Shown here piece after piece: positions 43,310-53,546 of a stretch of DNA of 64,000 nucleotides. This DNA comes from Dyadobacter linearis. GTDB taxonomy: Bacteria; Bacteroidota; Bacteroidia; Cytophagales; Spirosomataceae. A program made the position numbers and the translations under genes. The notes below the pieces were generated by a model, which worked only from the letters and a program-made list of their open reading frames with translations, was not told the DNA's origin and made no database searches. Each line of letters opens with the position of its first letter. The stretch's first letter is position 1. Location of the stretch: NCBI RefSeq assembly GCF_907165045.1, contig NZ_CAJRAU010000001.1:806001-870000 (forward strand), in the 5' to 3' direction.

Positions 43310-46048
43310 TTGAAATACTTTAAACTCATTGTGCTGCTTTGTTTGATCCTGACTGCCTGTTCCAGGAAAGAATCGAAGCAGTATACGATTGGCTTTTCGC
43401 AATGCACGGGCGCCGACGATTGGCGTAAAACCATGCAGGAGAGCATGTATCGCGAGTTGTCTTTCAATCCGGAGATCAACTTTGTGATGAAGGATGCGGG
43501 CGGACAAAGCCAAAAGCAGATCACGCAAATTGAAGAACTGCTCAAACGAAACATTGACCTGCTGATTGTATCGCCCAATGAAGCCGAGCCGATTACACCC
43601 ATTGTAGAAAAAGCCTATCAAAGCGGAATTCCCGTCATCATTCTGGATCGCCGGACCAATTCGGATCAATATACAGCCTATGTAGGCGCTGATAATGTGG
43701 AAGTCGGGCAGATTGCCGGAGCTTATACCAATACACTTCTGAAAGGGAAGGGAAAGGTGATCGAGATCAGTGAAAAGCCAGGCTCGTCCGCGGACATTGA
43801 TCGCCATAAGGGTTTTATGGAAACGATCACCCGCTATCCGGGCATCAGGCTGACGGCAAAACTGGATGGCGATTGGGACAAATATTCTTTCGAAGCTCCC
43901 CTAACCAAACTGCTACAAACGCATACGGACATTGACGTTATTTTTTGCCAGAATGATCGCCGTGCGCTTACTGCTTTTAAGGTTTGTAAAAATTTAGGTC
44001 TTGAAAAAAAGATCCGGTTAATTGGTGTAGACGGCCTAACCGGGCCAAACGGCGGCATTGATCTTGTTGATAGGAATGTTTTAAATGCTACTATTCTATA
44101 TCCGACAGGAGGAGAAGAAGCTATCCGAACCGCGATTTCTATTCTTCAAAAGAAGCCGTTCAAGAGGGAAAACCGCTTGCAAATCACCATGATCGATTCG
44201 ACGAATGTCAGGATCATGAAGTTGCAGAGCGAGAAACTGGTGGCGCAGCAGCAGGACATTGAGCGTCGGCAGGAAAAAATTGAAGAACAGCGCGCGATCT
44301 CTGAAAACCAGAGCATTGTCATTTACACCGTTTCCATCACGCTTGCATTGGCACTGATTTTCGGGGCTATTTCCTTTTATTCTTTACGCGAAAACCGCAA
44401 GATCAACAAGCGGCTGGAAGTGCAGAATCATGAAATATCAGACCAAAAGAACCAGATCGAGCAACTGGCGCAAAGTGCTGAGATCGAGAATGAGGCCAAA
44501 CTGAAATTTTTCACCAACATTTCGCATGAATTCCGCACGCCGCTGACATTGATTTTAGCACCGATTGAAGATGTTTTAGCCAGCGAAAAAATCCGTGATC
44601 CCTTGATCAAACAAGAACTTTTACTGATTCGGAAAAACACATTAAGGTTACTGCGCCTAGTGAGCCAGCTGATGGATTTCAGGAAACTGGGAAGTCATCG
44701 CATGCAAGTGCGCGCTGCCGAGCACAATCTGGTGGCATTTGTTAAAGACATTATGGTGGCCTTTGAACGCATTGCTTCCAAACGAAAAATTGATTTTCAA
44801 TTAATCGCTTCCGATCCCGAAGTGATGGTCTGGTTCGATGCCACGATGCTTGATAAGGTGATTTTTAACTTGCTTTCCAATGCATTCAAGTTCACGCCGG
44901 ATAAAGGAAGGGTTTATTTGTATATCAAAACCATTTCTTCTGATCAGGCGCAGATTACGGTGGAAGACAACGGAATAGGCATGACTGAATCGGAAGTTGC
45001 GCACGTTTTCGAAGTTTTTTATCAAGCCGAAAGTGGCTATAAAGCATTGGGAACCGGACTTGGCCTGGCGCTCTCCAAAGAGTTAATTTCACTTCATAAA
45101 GGAACAATTGCGGTTCGCAGCCAGCCTAATAAGGAGACAGCATTTACCATTGAACTGCCGCTGGGTAACAAGCATTTCCAGGAAGATGAATTACAAACCG
45201 GGCACGCGGAAGATTTTTCTATGGTCCAAAACTTTGAAATTCAGGAAGAAGATCCGGCTTCGAATAATGCTTCTCCCAAGGAGGTTTCAACTCATGAACA
45301 ATCTGTCCTGCTCATTGAAGACAACAATGATCTGGTCAGGCTTTTGGAACAAAAACTAAGTGTCAATTACCAGATATTGGTGGCTAATGACGGCGAGGAA
45401 GGTTTGAGGCTGGCATTTGAGCACATTCCCGACCTGATTGTGTGCGATGTGACATTGCCTAAAAAGGACGGCTTGGGCGTGAGCTCGATCCTAAAATCCG
45501 ATTTTAGGACGTCGCACATTCCGGTGATTTTACTAACCGCCAGAACCACCATCGAACAGCAGATCGAAGGCATTCAAACGGGCGTGGATGCTTACATTAC
45601 CAAACCGTTCAACCTGCAATATGTGCAGGAAAGCATTAAGACTTTGTTGAAAAACCGTTCGGTGCTGCGCGAACATTATACGAGTGAGCTGCCCATTGAA
45701 ACCTCATCGGGCACGAATCCTAACAAACTGGATAAGAAATTTATCACGCAGTTCACTGCATATATTGAGGAGCGTTACGATAATTCCGAGCTCAGCGTAG
45801 AAGACATTGGAAGAGACCTCGGCATGTCGAGGGTACAGCTTTACAGAAAAGTGAAGGCTTTGCTGGGCATGAGCGTGAATGAATACATTCAGCAGGTAAG
45901 GCTCAACAAAGCCAAGTTCCTGCTACGCCGCGACGATCTGACCATTGCAGACATTGCCTATAAGGTCGGATTTTCCTCCCCTACCTACTTCTCCACGGCT
46001 TTCAAAGGGAAATATAACCAAACCCCTATGGAATATAAGAAATCATAA
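43310..46048 (+). CDS. hybrid two-component sensor/regulator of the fructan locus
   Basis: 912 aa, starting at a TTG codon (43310), which alone gives the N-terminal signal with lipobox-like LTAC (Cys17). Domains in order: periplasmic sugar-binding domain of the LacI/ribose-binding type (about 25-290, IGFSQCTGADDWR entry), membrane helix (about 337-358), histidine kinase with His406 in FFTNISHEFRTPL, ATPase (FNLLSNAFKFTP, EDNGIGM, GTGLGLALSKEL), receiver with Asp713 (VCDVTLPKKDG), and a C-terminal AraC HTH (LSVEDIGRDLGMSRVQLYRK, IAYKVGFSSPTYFSTAFKGK). It resembles the fructose-binding BT1754 type. The transporter and catabolic genes follow directly. Confidence 0.9.
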   Translation: MKYFKLIVLLCLILTACSRKESKQYTIGFSQCTGADDWRKTMQESMYRELSFNPEINFVMKDAGGQSQKQITQIEELLKRNIDLLIVSPNEAEPITPIVEKAYQSGIPVIILDRRTNSDQYTAYVGADNVEVGQIAGAYTNTLLKGKGKVIEISEKPGSSADIDRHKGFMETITRYPGIRLTAKLDGDWDKYSFEAPLTKLLQTHTDIDVIFCQNDRRALTAFKVCKNLGLEKKIRLIGVDGLTGPNGGIDLVDRNVLNATILYPTGGEEAIRTAISILQKKPFKRENRLQITMIDSTNVRIMKLQSEKLVAQQQDIERRQEKIEEQRAISENQSIVIYTVSITLALALIFGAISFYSLRENRKINKRLEVQNHEISDQKNQIEQLAQSAEIENEAKLKFFTNISHEFRTPLTLILAPIEDVLASEKIRDPLIKQELLLIRKNTLRLLRLVSQLMDFRKLGSHRMQVRAAEHNLVAFVKDIMVAFERIASKRKIDFQLIASDPEVMVWFDATMLDKVIFNLLSNAFKFTPDKGRVYLYIKTISSDQAQITVEDNGIGMTESEVAHVFEVFYQAESGYKALGTGLGLALSKELISLHKGTIAVRSQPNKETAFTIELPLGNKHFQEDELQTGHAEDFSMVQNFEIQEEDPASNNASPKEVSTHEQSVLLIEDNNDLVRLLEQKLSVNYQILVANDGEEGLRLAFEHIPDLIVCDVTLPKKDGLGVSSILKSDFRTSHIPVILLTARTTIEQQIEGIQTGVDAYITKPFNLQYVQESIKTLLKNRSVLREHYTSELPIETSSGTNPNKLDKKFITQFTAYIEERYDNSELSVEDIGRDLGMSRVQLYRKVKALLGMSVNEYIQQVRLNKAKFLLRRDDLTIADIAYKVGFSSPTYFSTAFKGKYNQTPMEYKKS

Positions 46049-46117
46049 ACAGCCGGATTTTTATTCAAGATTTTCAGTTAATCGTTCAATCCTGCTTCCA
46101 GTAAATTCATAAAAAAT

Positions 46118-46241
46118 GATACAATTTTGAAACAAGATGTATCAAAATTGAAAGGTTAAGGATGTATCAAATTTTAAATCGCAAGTTAATTTACTGATTA
46201 TCATCATTATAACCTTCTAAAATACCACTGTATCAAAGTTT
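46118..46241. promoter_or_regulatory. repeated TGTATCAAA motifs, probable regulator binding sites
   Basis: TGTATCAAAATTGA (46138-46151), TGTATCAAATTTT (46163-46175) and TGTATCAAAGTTT (46229-46241) share TGTATCAAA; the reversed form GATACAATTTTGA lies at 46118-46130. The cluster is in the gap between the hybrid regulator and the porter gene, upstream of the whole fructan operon. Confidence 0.55.
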
Positions 46242-46287
46242 AACTTTATTGAGATATTATTTAGTTATTCCGGGCAGCAAGTGGCGG

Positions 46288-46295
46288 TAGTTTTG
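46288..46295 (+). promoter_or_regulatory. possible Bacteroidota -7 element
   Basis: TAGTTTTG fits the TAnnTTTG consensus of Bacteroidota promoters and lies 21 bases before the ATG of the porter gene. A good -33 TTG at the expected distance is not seen. Confidence 0.3.
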
Positions 46296-46315
46296 ACAAA
46301 AAATCAGAACTACCA

Positions 46316-47638
46316 ATGAAAAACAGTAAGGTATTAGTTTGGTCGATCGTCGTTGCGCTTGGCGGGTTTCTTTTTGGATTTGATACGGCCGTGATCTCGG
46401 GGGCGGAAAAAGCCATTCAGCATTTATGGGATCTGTCCGCAGTCGAGCACGGGTTCACCGTTTCCATCGCATTGATAGGAACTGTTCTTGGCGCAATGTT
46501 AGGCGGCATTCCGGCTGACAGACTGGGAAGAAAGACTACCCTATTCTGGATCGCCGTCTTATATCTGGTTTCTTCGCTCGGCTCGGCGCTCGCAACAGAT
46601 TGGTACGTTTTCATTTTCTTCCGCTTCCTCGGCGGACTCGGCGTCGGCGCTTCATCCGTTGCTGCCCCGATGTACATTTCAGAAATCTCTCCTGCCAAGT
46701 CACGCGGGAAAATGGTTGGGCTATTTCAGTTCAATGTCGTTTTCGGAATTCTCATCGCTTACTTCTCTAATTACTTCATGCAGGATATGGGCGACAATGC
46801 GTGGCGCTGGATGCTGGGCGTGCAGGCTTTGCCCTCGCTGATTTTCTTACTCGCAATTCTTTACGTTCCTGAAAGTCCGCGCTGGCTGATTATGAAAAAA
46901 GGCGACGTGGCGCAAGCAAGAGAAATCCTGGACATCATTGATCCCCAAACCAGCGAAGAAACATTGTTTGCGATCATGAACTCGAACGAAGAAACCAAAG
47001 ACAAACCTTCTGCCCGGCTGTTTTCTGCCAAATACAAAACGCCTGTAATGCTAGCCATTCTGTTCGCTGTTTTCAACCAGGTTTCAGGAATTAATGCCAT
47101 CATTTATTACAGTCCGCGCATTTTTGAGATGACGGGATTGGGAGCAAAAGCCGCTTTTTTATCTTCTGCCGGAATTGGTTTCGTCAACTTCGCTTTCACA
47201 CTTTTAGCCATCAACTTTATTGATCGCTTCGGCAGGCGCACATTGATGGCGATTGGCTCCGTGGGTGTCATTATCACACTTGGATTGGTTGCCAGGGCAT
47301 TTTTTATACAGGATTTTACGGGCGTTCCGGTTTTCCTGTTCGTTTACATTGCCTTTTTCGCATTCTCACAAGGAGCGGTCATTTGGGTTTTTATATCTGA
47401 AATTTTCCCAAACGAAGTGCGTGCAAATGGTCAGGCGCTGGGAAGCTTTACCCACTGGTTTATGGCGGCCGTCATCGCCTTTTCTTTCCCGATCATTTCC
47501 GAATATCTGGGCGGCGGAATTACCTTTTCCTTCTTTGCGATCATGATGATTTTGCAGCTCATTTTCGTGTGGCGCATCATGCCGGAAACTAAGGGAACCT
47601 CGCTGGAAAGGACGGATAAGACAATGGTTATGCACTAG
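46316..47638 (+). CDS. MFS sugar porter (probable fructose transporter)
   Basis: 440 aa with twelve predicted membrane helices. Sugar-porter signatures: GGFLFGFDTAVISGA in helix 1, DRLGRKTT after helix 2, RFLGGLGVGASS in helix 4, PESPRWL between the halves, DRFGRRT and PETKGTSLE at the end. It should carry a monosaccharide, by context fructose, across the inner membrane. It is the first gene of the run porter-kinase-SusC-SusD-GH32 and lies downstream of the TGTATCAAA motif cluster. Confidence 0.9.
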   Translation: MKNSKVLVWSIVVALGGFLFGFDTAVISGAEKAIQHLWDLSAVEHGFTVSIALIGTVLGAMLGGIPADRLGRKTTLFWIAVLYLVSSLGSALATDWYVFIFFRFLGGLGVGASSVAAPMYISEISPAKSRGKMVGLFQFNVVFGILIAYFSNYFMQDMGDNAWRWMLGVQALPSLIFLLAILYVPESPRWLIMKKGDVAQAREILDIIDPQTSEETLFAIMNSNEETKDKPSARLFSAKYKTPVMLAILFAVFNQVSGINAIIYYSPRIFEMTGLGAKAAFLSSAGIGFVNFAFTLLAINFIDRFGRRTLMAIGSVGVIITLGLVARAFFIQDFTGVPVFLFVYIAFFAFSQGAVIWVFISEIFPNEVRANGQALGSFTHWFMAAVIAFSFPIISEYLGGGITFSFFAIMMILQLIFVWRIMPETKGTSLERTDKTMVMH

Positions 47639-47642
47639 CCAG

Positions 47643-47758
47643 CTTTTAGCTGTTAGCCTTTAGCGATTAGCTGTTAGCTGTTTATAAATGGTTGATTGAT
47701 TCTACAAAAAAAGCTAACGGCTAATAGCTAACGGCTAATTAGCGATTAGGCTTGACTA
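47643..47758. repeat. imperfect long inverted repeat of AGCT-rich units
   Basis: TTAGCTGTTAGC-type units (left) face AGCTAACGGCTAATAGC-type units (right) across a short spacer with an A run. Reverse-complementing the right arm gives a string similar to the left arm over roughly 40 bases. It lies between the porter and kinase genes and may trim or attenuate the transcript. Confidence 0.6.
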
Positions 47759-47805
47759 GCACATTATTTCAAAAACTGATTTTCCTCACTACTTACCCCA
47801 ATTAT

Positions 47806-48705
47806 ATGACACCAACAATAACCGTTTTCGGAGAAATGCTTTGGGACATGCTGCCTTCTGGCAAGCAACCCGGCGGAGCGCCTATGAATGTGGCCATCCA
47901 CCTGAAAAACTTCGGCATGAATCCAGCCTTCATCAGCCGCGTAGGCGACGACGATCTGGGGGTTGAACTCATGGATTACCTTAACAAGCAGAACTTTAAC
48001 ACAGATTTTATCCAAACCGGAATTACACATCTCACCGGTATAGTAAAAGTTAACCTGACGGACAAAACCGAAGTAACCTACAAAATCGTGCAGCCTGTCG
48101 CCTGGGACTACATTATGACCACGCCTGAAAACAAAGAGTTAGTAAAGAACTCAGATGTGTTTGTCTACGGCACGCTTTCCGTTCGCAGCCAGCAGTCGCG
48201 CAACACACTTTTTGAATTATTGAAAGATGCAAAACTGAAAGTGTTTGACGTCAACATTCGCCCGCCGCATCTGGACAGAGCCACCACCGAATATCTGCTG
48301 GAACAGGCTGACATTGTTAAGGTAAATGAGCATGAGCTCAACACCGTTTGCACCTGGTTTGGCATTCAACCCGAAGTGGAAACGCAGATGAAATTCCTCT
48401 ACGAACGCTTCAATCTGAAACTGGTATGCGTAACGCTCGGTGCCGATGGTGCGGTTGTTCTTTCCGGTGAAGGATTTCATTCTCAGGGCGGATATGTCGT
48501 GGAAGTGCAGGACACGATTGGCAGCGGGGATTCCTTTCTGGCGATGTTTCTCAAAGAGTACATTTCCGGCTCGTCCATTCCCTCAGCCCTCGAAAAAGCC
48601 TGTGCAGTTGGTGCATTGGTTGCCTCCTATTCTGGTGCTACACCTGTGATTGCCGAAAAAGAAATTGCTGATTTTTTAATCAATAATCAAATCAATCATG
48701 TTTAA
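47806..48705 (+). CDS. PfkB-family fructokinase
   Basis: 299 aa from the ATG at 47806 (MTPTITVFGEMLWDMLPSGK). PfkB signatures: GGAPMNVAIHL near residue 25, the ribokinase-type central strand, and DTIGSGDSFLAMF near residue 242 with the catalytic Asp. It phosphorylates fructose imported by the porter, feeding glycolysis. The stop codon lies within the next gene's start region (8-base overlap with SusC), giving coupled translation. Confidence 0.9.
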   Translation: MTPTITVFGEMLWDMLPSGKQPGGAPMNVAIHLKNFGMNPAFISRVGDDDLGVELMDYLNKQNFNTDFIQTGITHLTGIVKVNLTDKTEVTYKIVQPVAWDYIMTTPENKELVKNSDVFVYGTLSVRSQQSRNTLFELLKDAKLKVFDVNIRPPHLDRATTEYLLEQADIVKVNEHELNTVCTWFGIQPEVETQMKFLYERFNLKLVCVTLGADGAVVLSGEGFHSQGGYVVEVQDTIGSGDSFLAMFLKEYISGSSIPSALEKACAVGALVASYSGATPVIAEKEIADFLINNQINHV

Positions 48706-51700
48706 AAGACTACCGCTTCTGGCTTTTGCCATACTCTGTTGGGTGCAACTTGCGGCTGCTCAATCCAACATCACCGGAACTGTGAAAGACGGCGCCGGCG
48801 TGACGCTCCCCGGTGTAAGTATCCTCGAAAAGGGTACAACCAACGGCACATTATCTGACGCCGATGGAAAGTACAGCATCGGCATTAACAGTGGCGCAAC
48901 GCTGGTTTTTTCTTACGTGGGCATGGTGCCCAGTGAAGTGATTCCAGGTACGAATAGTGTCATGGATGTGACGCTGGAATATGATTCAAAAAGCCTGAAT
49001 GAAGTGGTTGTTACCGGCTATCAGTCTGAGCGAAAGAAAGATATCACAGGTGCGGTGAGTGTGGTGAGCATTAAAGACATTAAGGACAGTCAGGTGGGTA
49101 ACCCAGCAAAAGCATTGCAGGGAAGAGTGCCGGGTGTGTTGATCACCACGGATGGAGCGCCCGGTGGCGGTGCCACGGTAAGGATCAGAGGCGGCAGTAC
49201 ATTGGGCAATAATGATCCGCTTTACATCATCGACGGCATTCCGACCAAAAGAGGATTGAATGAAATAAACCCAGCCGACGTGGAATCTATCCAGGTTTTG
49301 AAAGATGCTTCGTCCGCGACTATTTATGGTTCTCGGGCTGCAAATGGTGTTGTGATTGTTACGACCAAAAAAGCCAAAAACGGTCAGTCGCGGTTGAATG
49401 TAAACATTTCCACTTCAATTCAAGATTATGCCTCAAAGCTGAAAACTTTGAATGCCGACGGTCGCGGCCGCGCTTACTGGCAGGCAGCAGTCAATGACAA
49501 AGCAGATCCAAATGCCAACCAGATTTACCAATACGATTGGAATAACGACTTTAACAGTCCGTCTTTGAATCAAGTAAAATATCCTGAATTCATTGATGCG
49601 GCAAAAACGATGAAGCCTGCCAACACTTATTGGTACGATGAGATTGCACAAAAGTCTATTATTCAGTCGTACGATATGTCTATTTCCAATGGTTCTGAAA
49701 AAGGAAATACCATGTTTTCGCTGGGTTATTACGACAATAAAGGAGTTGTAAAATCGACGCATAATAAAAAGTACAATGCAAGGCTGAACACGGATTTCTC
49801 GCTCTTTAAGTCCAAGTTGAAAATCGGCGAGAACCTGTCTGCTACTTACATCCAGGATGTGCAGTCCCCGACGGCCGATATATTGTTTGCATCGCTGGTT
49901 TCACAGCCCGTTGTGCCGGTTTACACGGTGGATGGCGGCTGGGGCGGCCCTGCGTCGGGAATGACTGATCGCCAAAATCCGGTAAGGCTTATTGAGGACA
50001 ACAGGCAGAATAAAGGCAACTTCTACCGGCTATTCGGAAATGTATTTGCTGATCTGGAAATTATCCCAAAACTGCATTTAAAAACCAGCTATGGAATTGA
50101 TTACAGCGGTGGTTACAAGAGATTGCTTCGGAAGTCGTACACCTCCGGTTTCTTGTCTGATCCAACCAATCAGGTTTCCAATTTCCAGGACTATTCGGGA
50201 AATTCGATCTGGCAGAACACATTAAACTATGACATTCAGACCGGCAAGCACCAAATTGGAGTACTGGTTGGACAGGAAAGTATCCGATATATCGCCCAGG
50301 AATTTTCGGCAAGCAGAAGAGGCCTGGCATTGGAGAATATCAATTATTCCTATCTGAATGCCGGAAGCAACAACATTAATAATGGCGGCAGCGGCAGCTC
50401 GAATTCACTTTTCTCCTATTTCGCAAAGGTTAATTACACTTACGCCGACAAATTCCTGGCATCGGCAACCGTCCGCCGCGATGGTTCGTCACGCTTTGGA
50501 AAGGAAAACCGCTTCGGAACATTCCCTGCATTTTCATTGGGTTACCGTTTGAGCGAAGAAACATTTATTAAAGACATTCCCTTCATTTCCTACTTGAAAC
50601 TGAGATATGGCTGGGGTCGCTCGGGCAACCAGGAAATCCCGAACAATGCGACGCAGTCTTTATACTCAGCCATTTACGGCAGCGATCCAACATGGGATTT
50701 TGACAATGGCAGCGCGTATGACATTGGCGGAAACGGCACGGGCCAGCTTCCGTCCGGATTTACATTAATCCAACAAGGCAATGATGCCCTAAGATGGGAA
50801 TCGCTCGCGGAATCTAATTTTGGTGTCGATTTTGGTTTTTTAAACAACACATTAACTGGTTCTGTTGATTATTTCCAGAGAAAAACGTCCGACATCCTGA
50901 TCAGCCCCGCATATCTGGCTGTGATTGGCGATGGTGGAAACAGATTTACAAACGGCGCTTCGATGAAAAACAGCGGTTTCGAAGCTTTGCTTTATTATGA
51001 CACAAAAATCGGCAACGATCTGAGAATCAACCTGACGGGAAACTTCTCCCTGTATCGCAACAAGATCACGTATTTACCAAAAGAGGTGATTGCATCCTAT
51101 CCGGGAAATGGAACGGACAAGACCATTCTGGGTCGCCCGGCTAATTCATTCTTTGGATATGTAGCCGACGGCATATTCCAAAATCAGGGCGAAGTAGACA
51201 ATGCTGCAACCCAGCCGGGAAAGGGTGTTGGCCGAATCAGATATGCAGATTTGAACAGTGATGGCACCATTGACGCGCAGGACAGGGATTTTATCGGAAA
51301 CAGCACCCCGAAATATATGTATGGCTTCAACACTTCCGTAAGTTGGAAAAATTTCGATCTGAGCTTTTTCTTCCAGGGAATCAATGTAAAGGTTCAGAAC
51401 GAATTCAAAACCTACACCGATTTCTCATCACTTTGGACGGGCACCAACTGGGGTGAAAGAACCCTGGACGCATGGACGCCTCAAAACACAAGTTCTGATA
51501 TCCCCGCTTTAACATTGGTAGACAGAAATAACGAAGGCCGCTTCTCGACTTACTTCATTGAAAACGGTTCCTATTTGAAACTGAGGAACGCGCAGATCGG
51601 GTACAACTTCAAAAGTCTGAATGCTCTGAAAATCCAGAGCGCGAGACTGTATCTGCAAGGGAGTAATCTGTTTACCATTAAAAGCAAAGCTTTCACAGGC

Positions 51701-51775
51701 CCCGATCCGGAGATTCCAAACTTCGCTTTCCCCATCCCCGTCATAGGAACCATTGGACTGAATGTCACTTTCTAA
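48698..51775 (+). CDS. susC: SusC-like outer-membrane transporter of the fructan locus
   Basis: 1025 aa. Signal peptide (MFKRLPLLAFAILCWVQLAA), carboxypeptidase-regulatory-like domain (about 24-100, NITGTVKDGAGVTLPGVSIL), TonB-box/plug (VVVTGYQSERKKDITGAVSV, ALQGRVPGVLITTDGAPGGG, PLYIIDGIP) and a C-terminal barrel ending IGTIGLNVTF. It forms the TonB-driven channel that takes in oligosaccharides delivered by SusD, whose gene starts 11 bases later. Confidence 0.95.
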   Translation: MFKRLPLLAFAILCWVQLAAAQSNITGTVKDGAGVTLPGVSILEKGTTNGTLSDADGKYSIGINSGATLVFSYVGMVPSEVIPGTNSVMDVTLEYDSKSLNEVVVTGYQSERKKDITGAVSVVSIKDIKDSQVGNPAKALQGRVPGVLITTDGAPGGGATVRIRGGSTLGNNDPLYIIDGIPTKRGLNEINPADVESIQVLKDASSATIYGSRAANGVVIVTTKKAKNGQSRLNVNISTSIQDYASKLKTLNADGRGRAYWQAAVNDKADPNANQIYQYDWNNDFNSPSLNQVKYPEFIDAAKTMKPANTYWYDEIAQKSIIQSYDMSISNGSEKGNTMFSLGYYDNKGVVKSTHNKKYNARLNTDFSLFKSKLKIGENLSATYIQDVQSPTADILFASLVSQPVVPVYTVDGGWGGPASGMTDRQNPVRLIEDNRQNKGNFYRLFGNVFADLEIIPKLHLKTSYGIDYSGGYKRLLRKSYTSGFLSDPTNQVSNFQDYSGNSIWQNTLNYDIQTGKHQIGVLVGQESIRYIAQEFSASRRGLALENINYSYLNAGSNNINNGGSGSSNSLFSYFAKVNYTYADKFLASATVRRDGSSRFGKENRFGTFPAFSLGYRLSEETFIKDIPFISYLKLRYGWGRSGNQEIPNNATQSLYSAIYGSDPTWDFDNGSAYDIGGNGTGQLPSGFTLIQQGNDALRWESLAESNFGVDFGFLNNTLTGSVDYFQRKTSDILISPAYLAVIGDGGNRFTNGASMKNSGFEALLYYDTKIGNDLRINLTGNFSLYRNKITYLPKEVIASYPGNGTDKTILGRPANSFFGYVADGIFQNQGEVDNAATQPGKGVGRIRYADLNSDGTIDAQDRDFIGNSTPKYMYGFNTSVSWKNFDLSFFFQGINVKVQNEFKTYTDFSSLWTGTNWGERTLDAWTPQNTSSDIPALTLVDRNNEGRFSTYFIENGSYLKLRNAQIGYNFKSLNALKIQSARLYLQGSNLFTIKSKAFTGPDPEIPNFAFPIPVIGTIGLNVTF

Positions 51776-51786
51776 ATTCTGAAATC

Positions 51787-53505
51787 ATGATCACTAAAAA
51801 AATAATATACGCCCTGACATTGCTCATGGTGCTTTTCACAGGCTGCGATGATGCGCTGGTAGAACCTGCCCAAGGTGTCATTTCGGGCGACGATTTGAAT
51901 ACGCCTGAAAATGTCGACAAAATGGTGGTAGCAGCTTACTCCGCACTTGGAAACGACCATTACACCTCCCCTTTTTCCAGCATGTGGGCGTACGGAAGCA
52001 TTCGCGGAGGCGATATGTACAAAGGCGGCGACGGCCCAGGTGATTTGTCCGAATTCCATTTGTTCGAAACATTTTCCCTGAACCGGGTTGATAATGCCTT
52101 GATCGACCAGGTTTGGTTCAGATTGTATGTGGGCATCAGCCGGACTAATGATGCGATGCGGAGAGTCAGTGCATTTTCAGACGCGGAATATCCCGAAAAA
52201 GCAGCGCGTATGGGTGAACTCAATTTCCTGAGAGGACATTTCTATTTCCTGCTGAAAATCTTGTTCAAATATGTCCCGTATATCGATGAAACCATTGCCA
52301 AAACCGACTATCCGACCATTTCAAATGATAAGCTTTCAAATGATGAACTATGGTCAAAAATAGAAGCGGATTTCCGGAGTGCAGTTGACAGGCTTCCTGA
52401 GAATCAAAGTGACAAAGGCCGGGCTAACAAGATTTCGGCAAAAGCCTATCTGGCAAAAACACTCTTGTACAAAGCTTACGAACAAAACGAAACCAATGCC
52501 GTTGTATCGATAAATAAAGCCTTGCTGACAGAAGTAAATGCGCTTTGTGATGAGGTGATCAACTCCGGAAAGTATAACCTGAGCGCCGATTATGCTGACA
52601 ATTTTCTAACAGCAACCGAGAACGGCCCCGAATCCGTATTTGCCATACAATACTCAAAAAATGACGGTACGCCACTCGGCAGGCTGGATTACGGACATGC
52701 GCTGAATTACACCATGAACCAGGAATACGGCTGCTGCGGTTTCCACGTTCCGAGCCATGACCTGATCAATTCCTTCAAAACCAGCGCTGACGGATTGCCG
52801 CTATTTCAAACGTATGCTGCCAATGACGTCGCAGCCTCCCTTGATTTTCAGACCAGCTCTTTCGATCCGCGGCTTGACCACACTGTGGCAAGACCAAATG
52901 CGCCATTCAAATATGGAAAAAGCTATGTATTCCAAAAATCCTGGGCTCGTGCTCCGGCGGTTTACGGTGCTTTTGCAAGCATTAAGGAAGTGGTTTTACC
53001 AACGGATCCATCTTTTCAAAAGGTGCCGCCATTTATGTCCAGCGCTAAAAACTGGCAGATTATCCGGTTCGCCGATGTACTGCTTTGGAAAGCCGAAGCA
53101 TTAATAGAATTGGGTAGACAAGACGAAGCACTTCCTTTGATCAACAGGATCCGCGCCCGCGCAGCCACAAGTACAGGTTTGCTGGTAGCAGCGGATGGAA
53201 AACCCACAGCAAATTTCAGGGTCAAACCATATGTTAAGAGTTCGGACTGGACACAGAACTATGCAAGAACGGCGATGCGTTGGGAAAGACGACTTGAATT
53301 TGCTGGCGAGGGTTATCATTTCTTCGACCTGGTTCGCTGGGGCGTTGCGGCTGAAAACATTAATGCCTATTTCGAGATTGAAAAAACAAGGGCAACGCAT
53401 TTGGGAGATGCGAAATTTACAGCAGGCCGGGATGAATATCTGCCTATCCCATTGAATCAGATCAATTTCAGCAGCGGCTTGTACAAACAAAATGCAGGAT
53501 GGTAA
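51787..53505 (+). CDS. susD: SusD-like glycan-binding lipoprotein
   Basis: 572 aa with the lipobox ending at Cys20 (LMVLFTGC). SusD/RagB features are present: VDKMVVAAYSALGND early, tetratricopeptide-like helices (GELNFLRGHFYFLLKILFKY), and the conserved late block (RFADVLLWKAEALIELGRQD, RRLEFAGEGYHFFDLVRWG). It caps the SusC barrel and captures fructan oligosaccharides. At its 3' end it overlaps the region just before the GH32 gene. Confidence 0.95.
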   Translation: MITKKIIYALTLLMVLFTGCDDALVEPAQGVISGDDLNTPENVDKMVVAAYSALGNDHYTSPFSSMWAYGSIRGGDMYKGGDGPGDLSEFHLFETFSLNRVDNALIDQVWFRLYVGISRTNDAMRRVSAFSDAEYPEKAARMGELNFLRGHFYFLLKILFKYVPYIDETIAKTDYPTISNDKLSNDELWSKIEADFRSAVDRLPENQSDKGRANKISAKAYLAKTLLYKAYEQNETNAVVSINKALLTEVNALCDEVINSGKYNLSADYADNFLTATENGPESVFAIQYSKNDGTPLGRLDYGHALNYTMNQEYGCCGFHVPSHDLINSFKTSADGLPLFQTYAANDVAASLDFQTSSFDPRLDHTVARPNAPFKYGKSYVFQKSWARAPAVYGAFASIKEVVLPTDPSFQKVPPFMSSAKNWQIIRFADVLLWKAEALIELGRQDEALPLINRIRARAATSTGLLVAADGKPTANFRVKPYVKSSDWTQNYARTAMRWERRLEFAGEGYHFFDLVRWGVAAENINAYFEIEKTRATHLGDAKFTAGRDEYLPIPLNQINFSSGLYKQNAGW

Positions 53506-53546
53506 ATGTGAGAACTGTTCTGGCCCAAACACAATTAAATTACGAT

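Noticed and set aside
47640..47760. possible insertion-sequence end
   Set aside because: The AGCT-rich inverted repeat has no transposase gene or target duplication near it.
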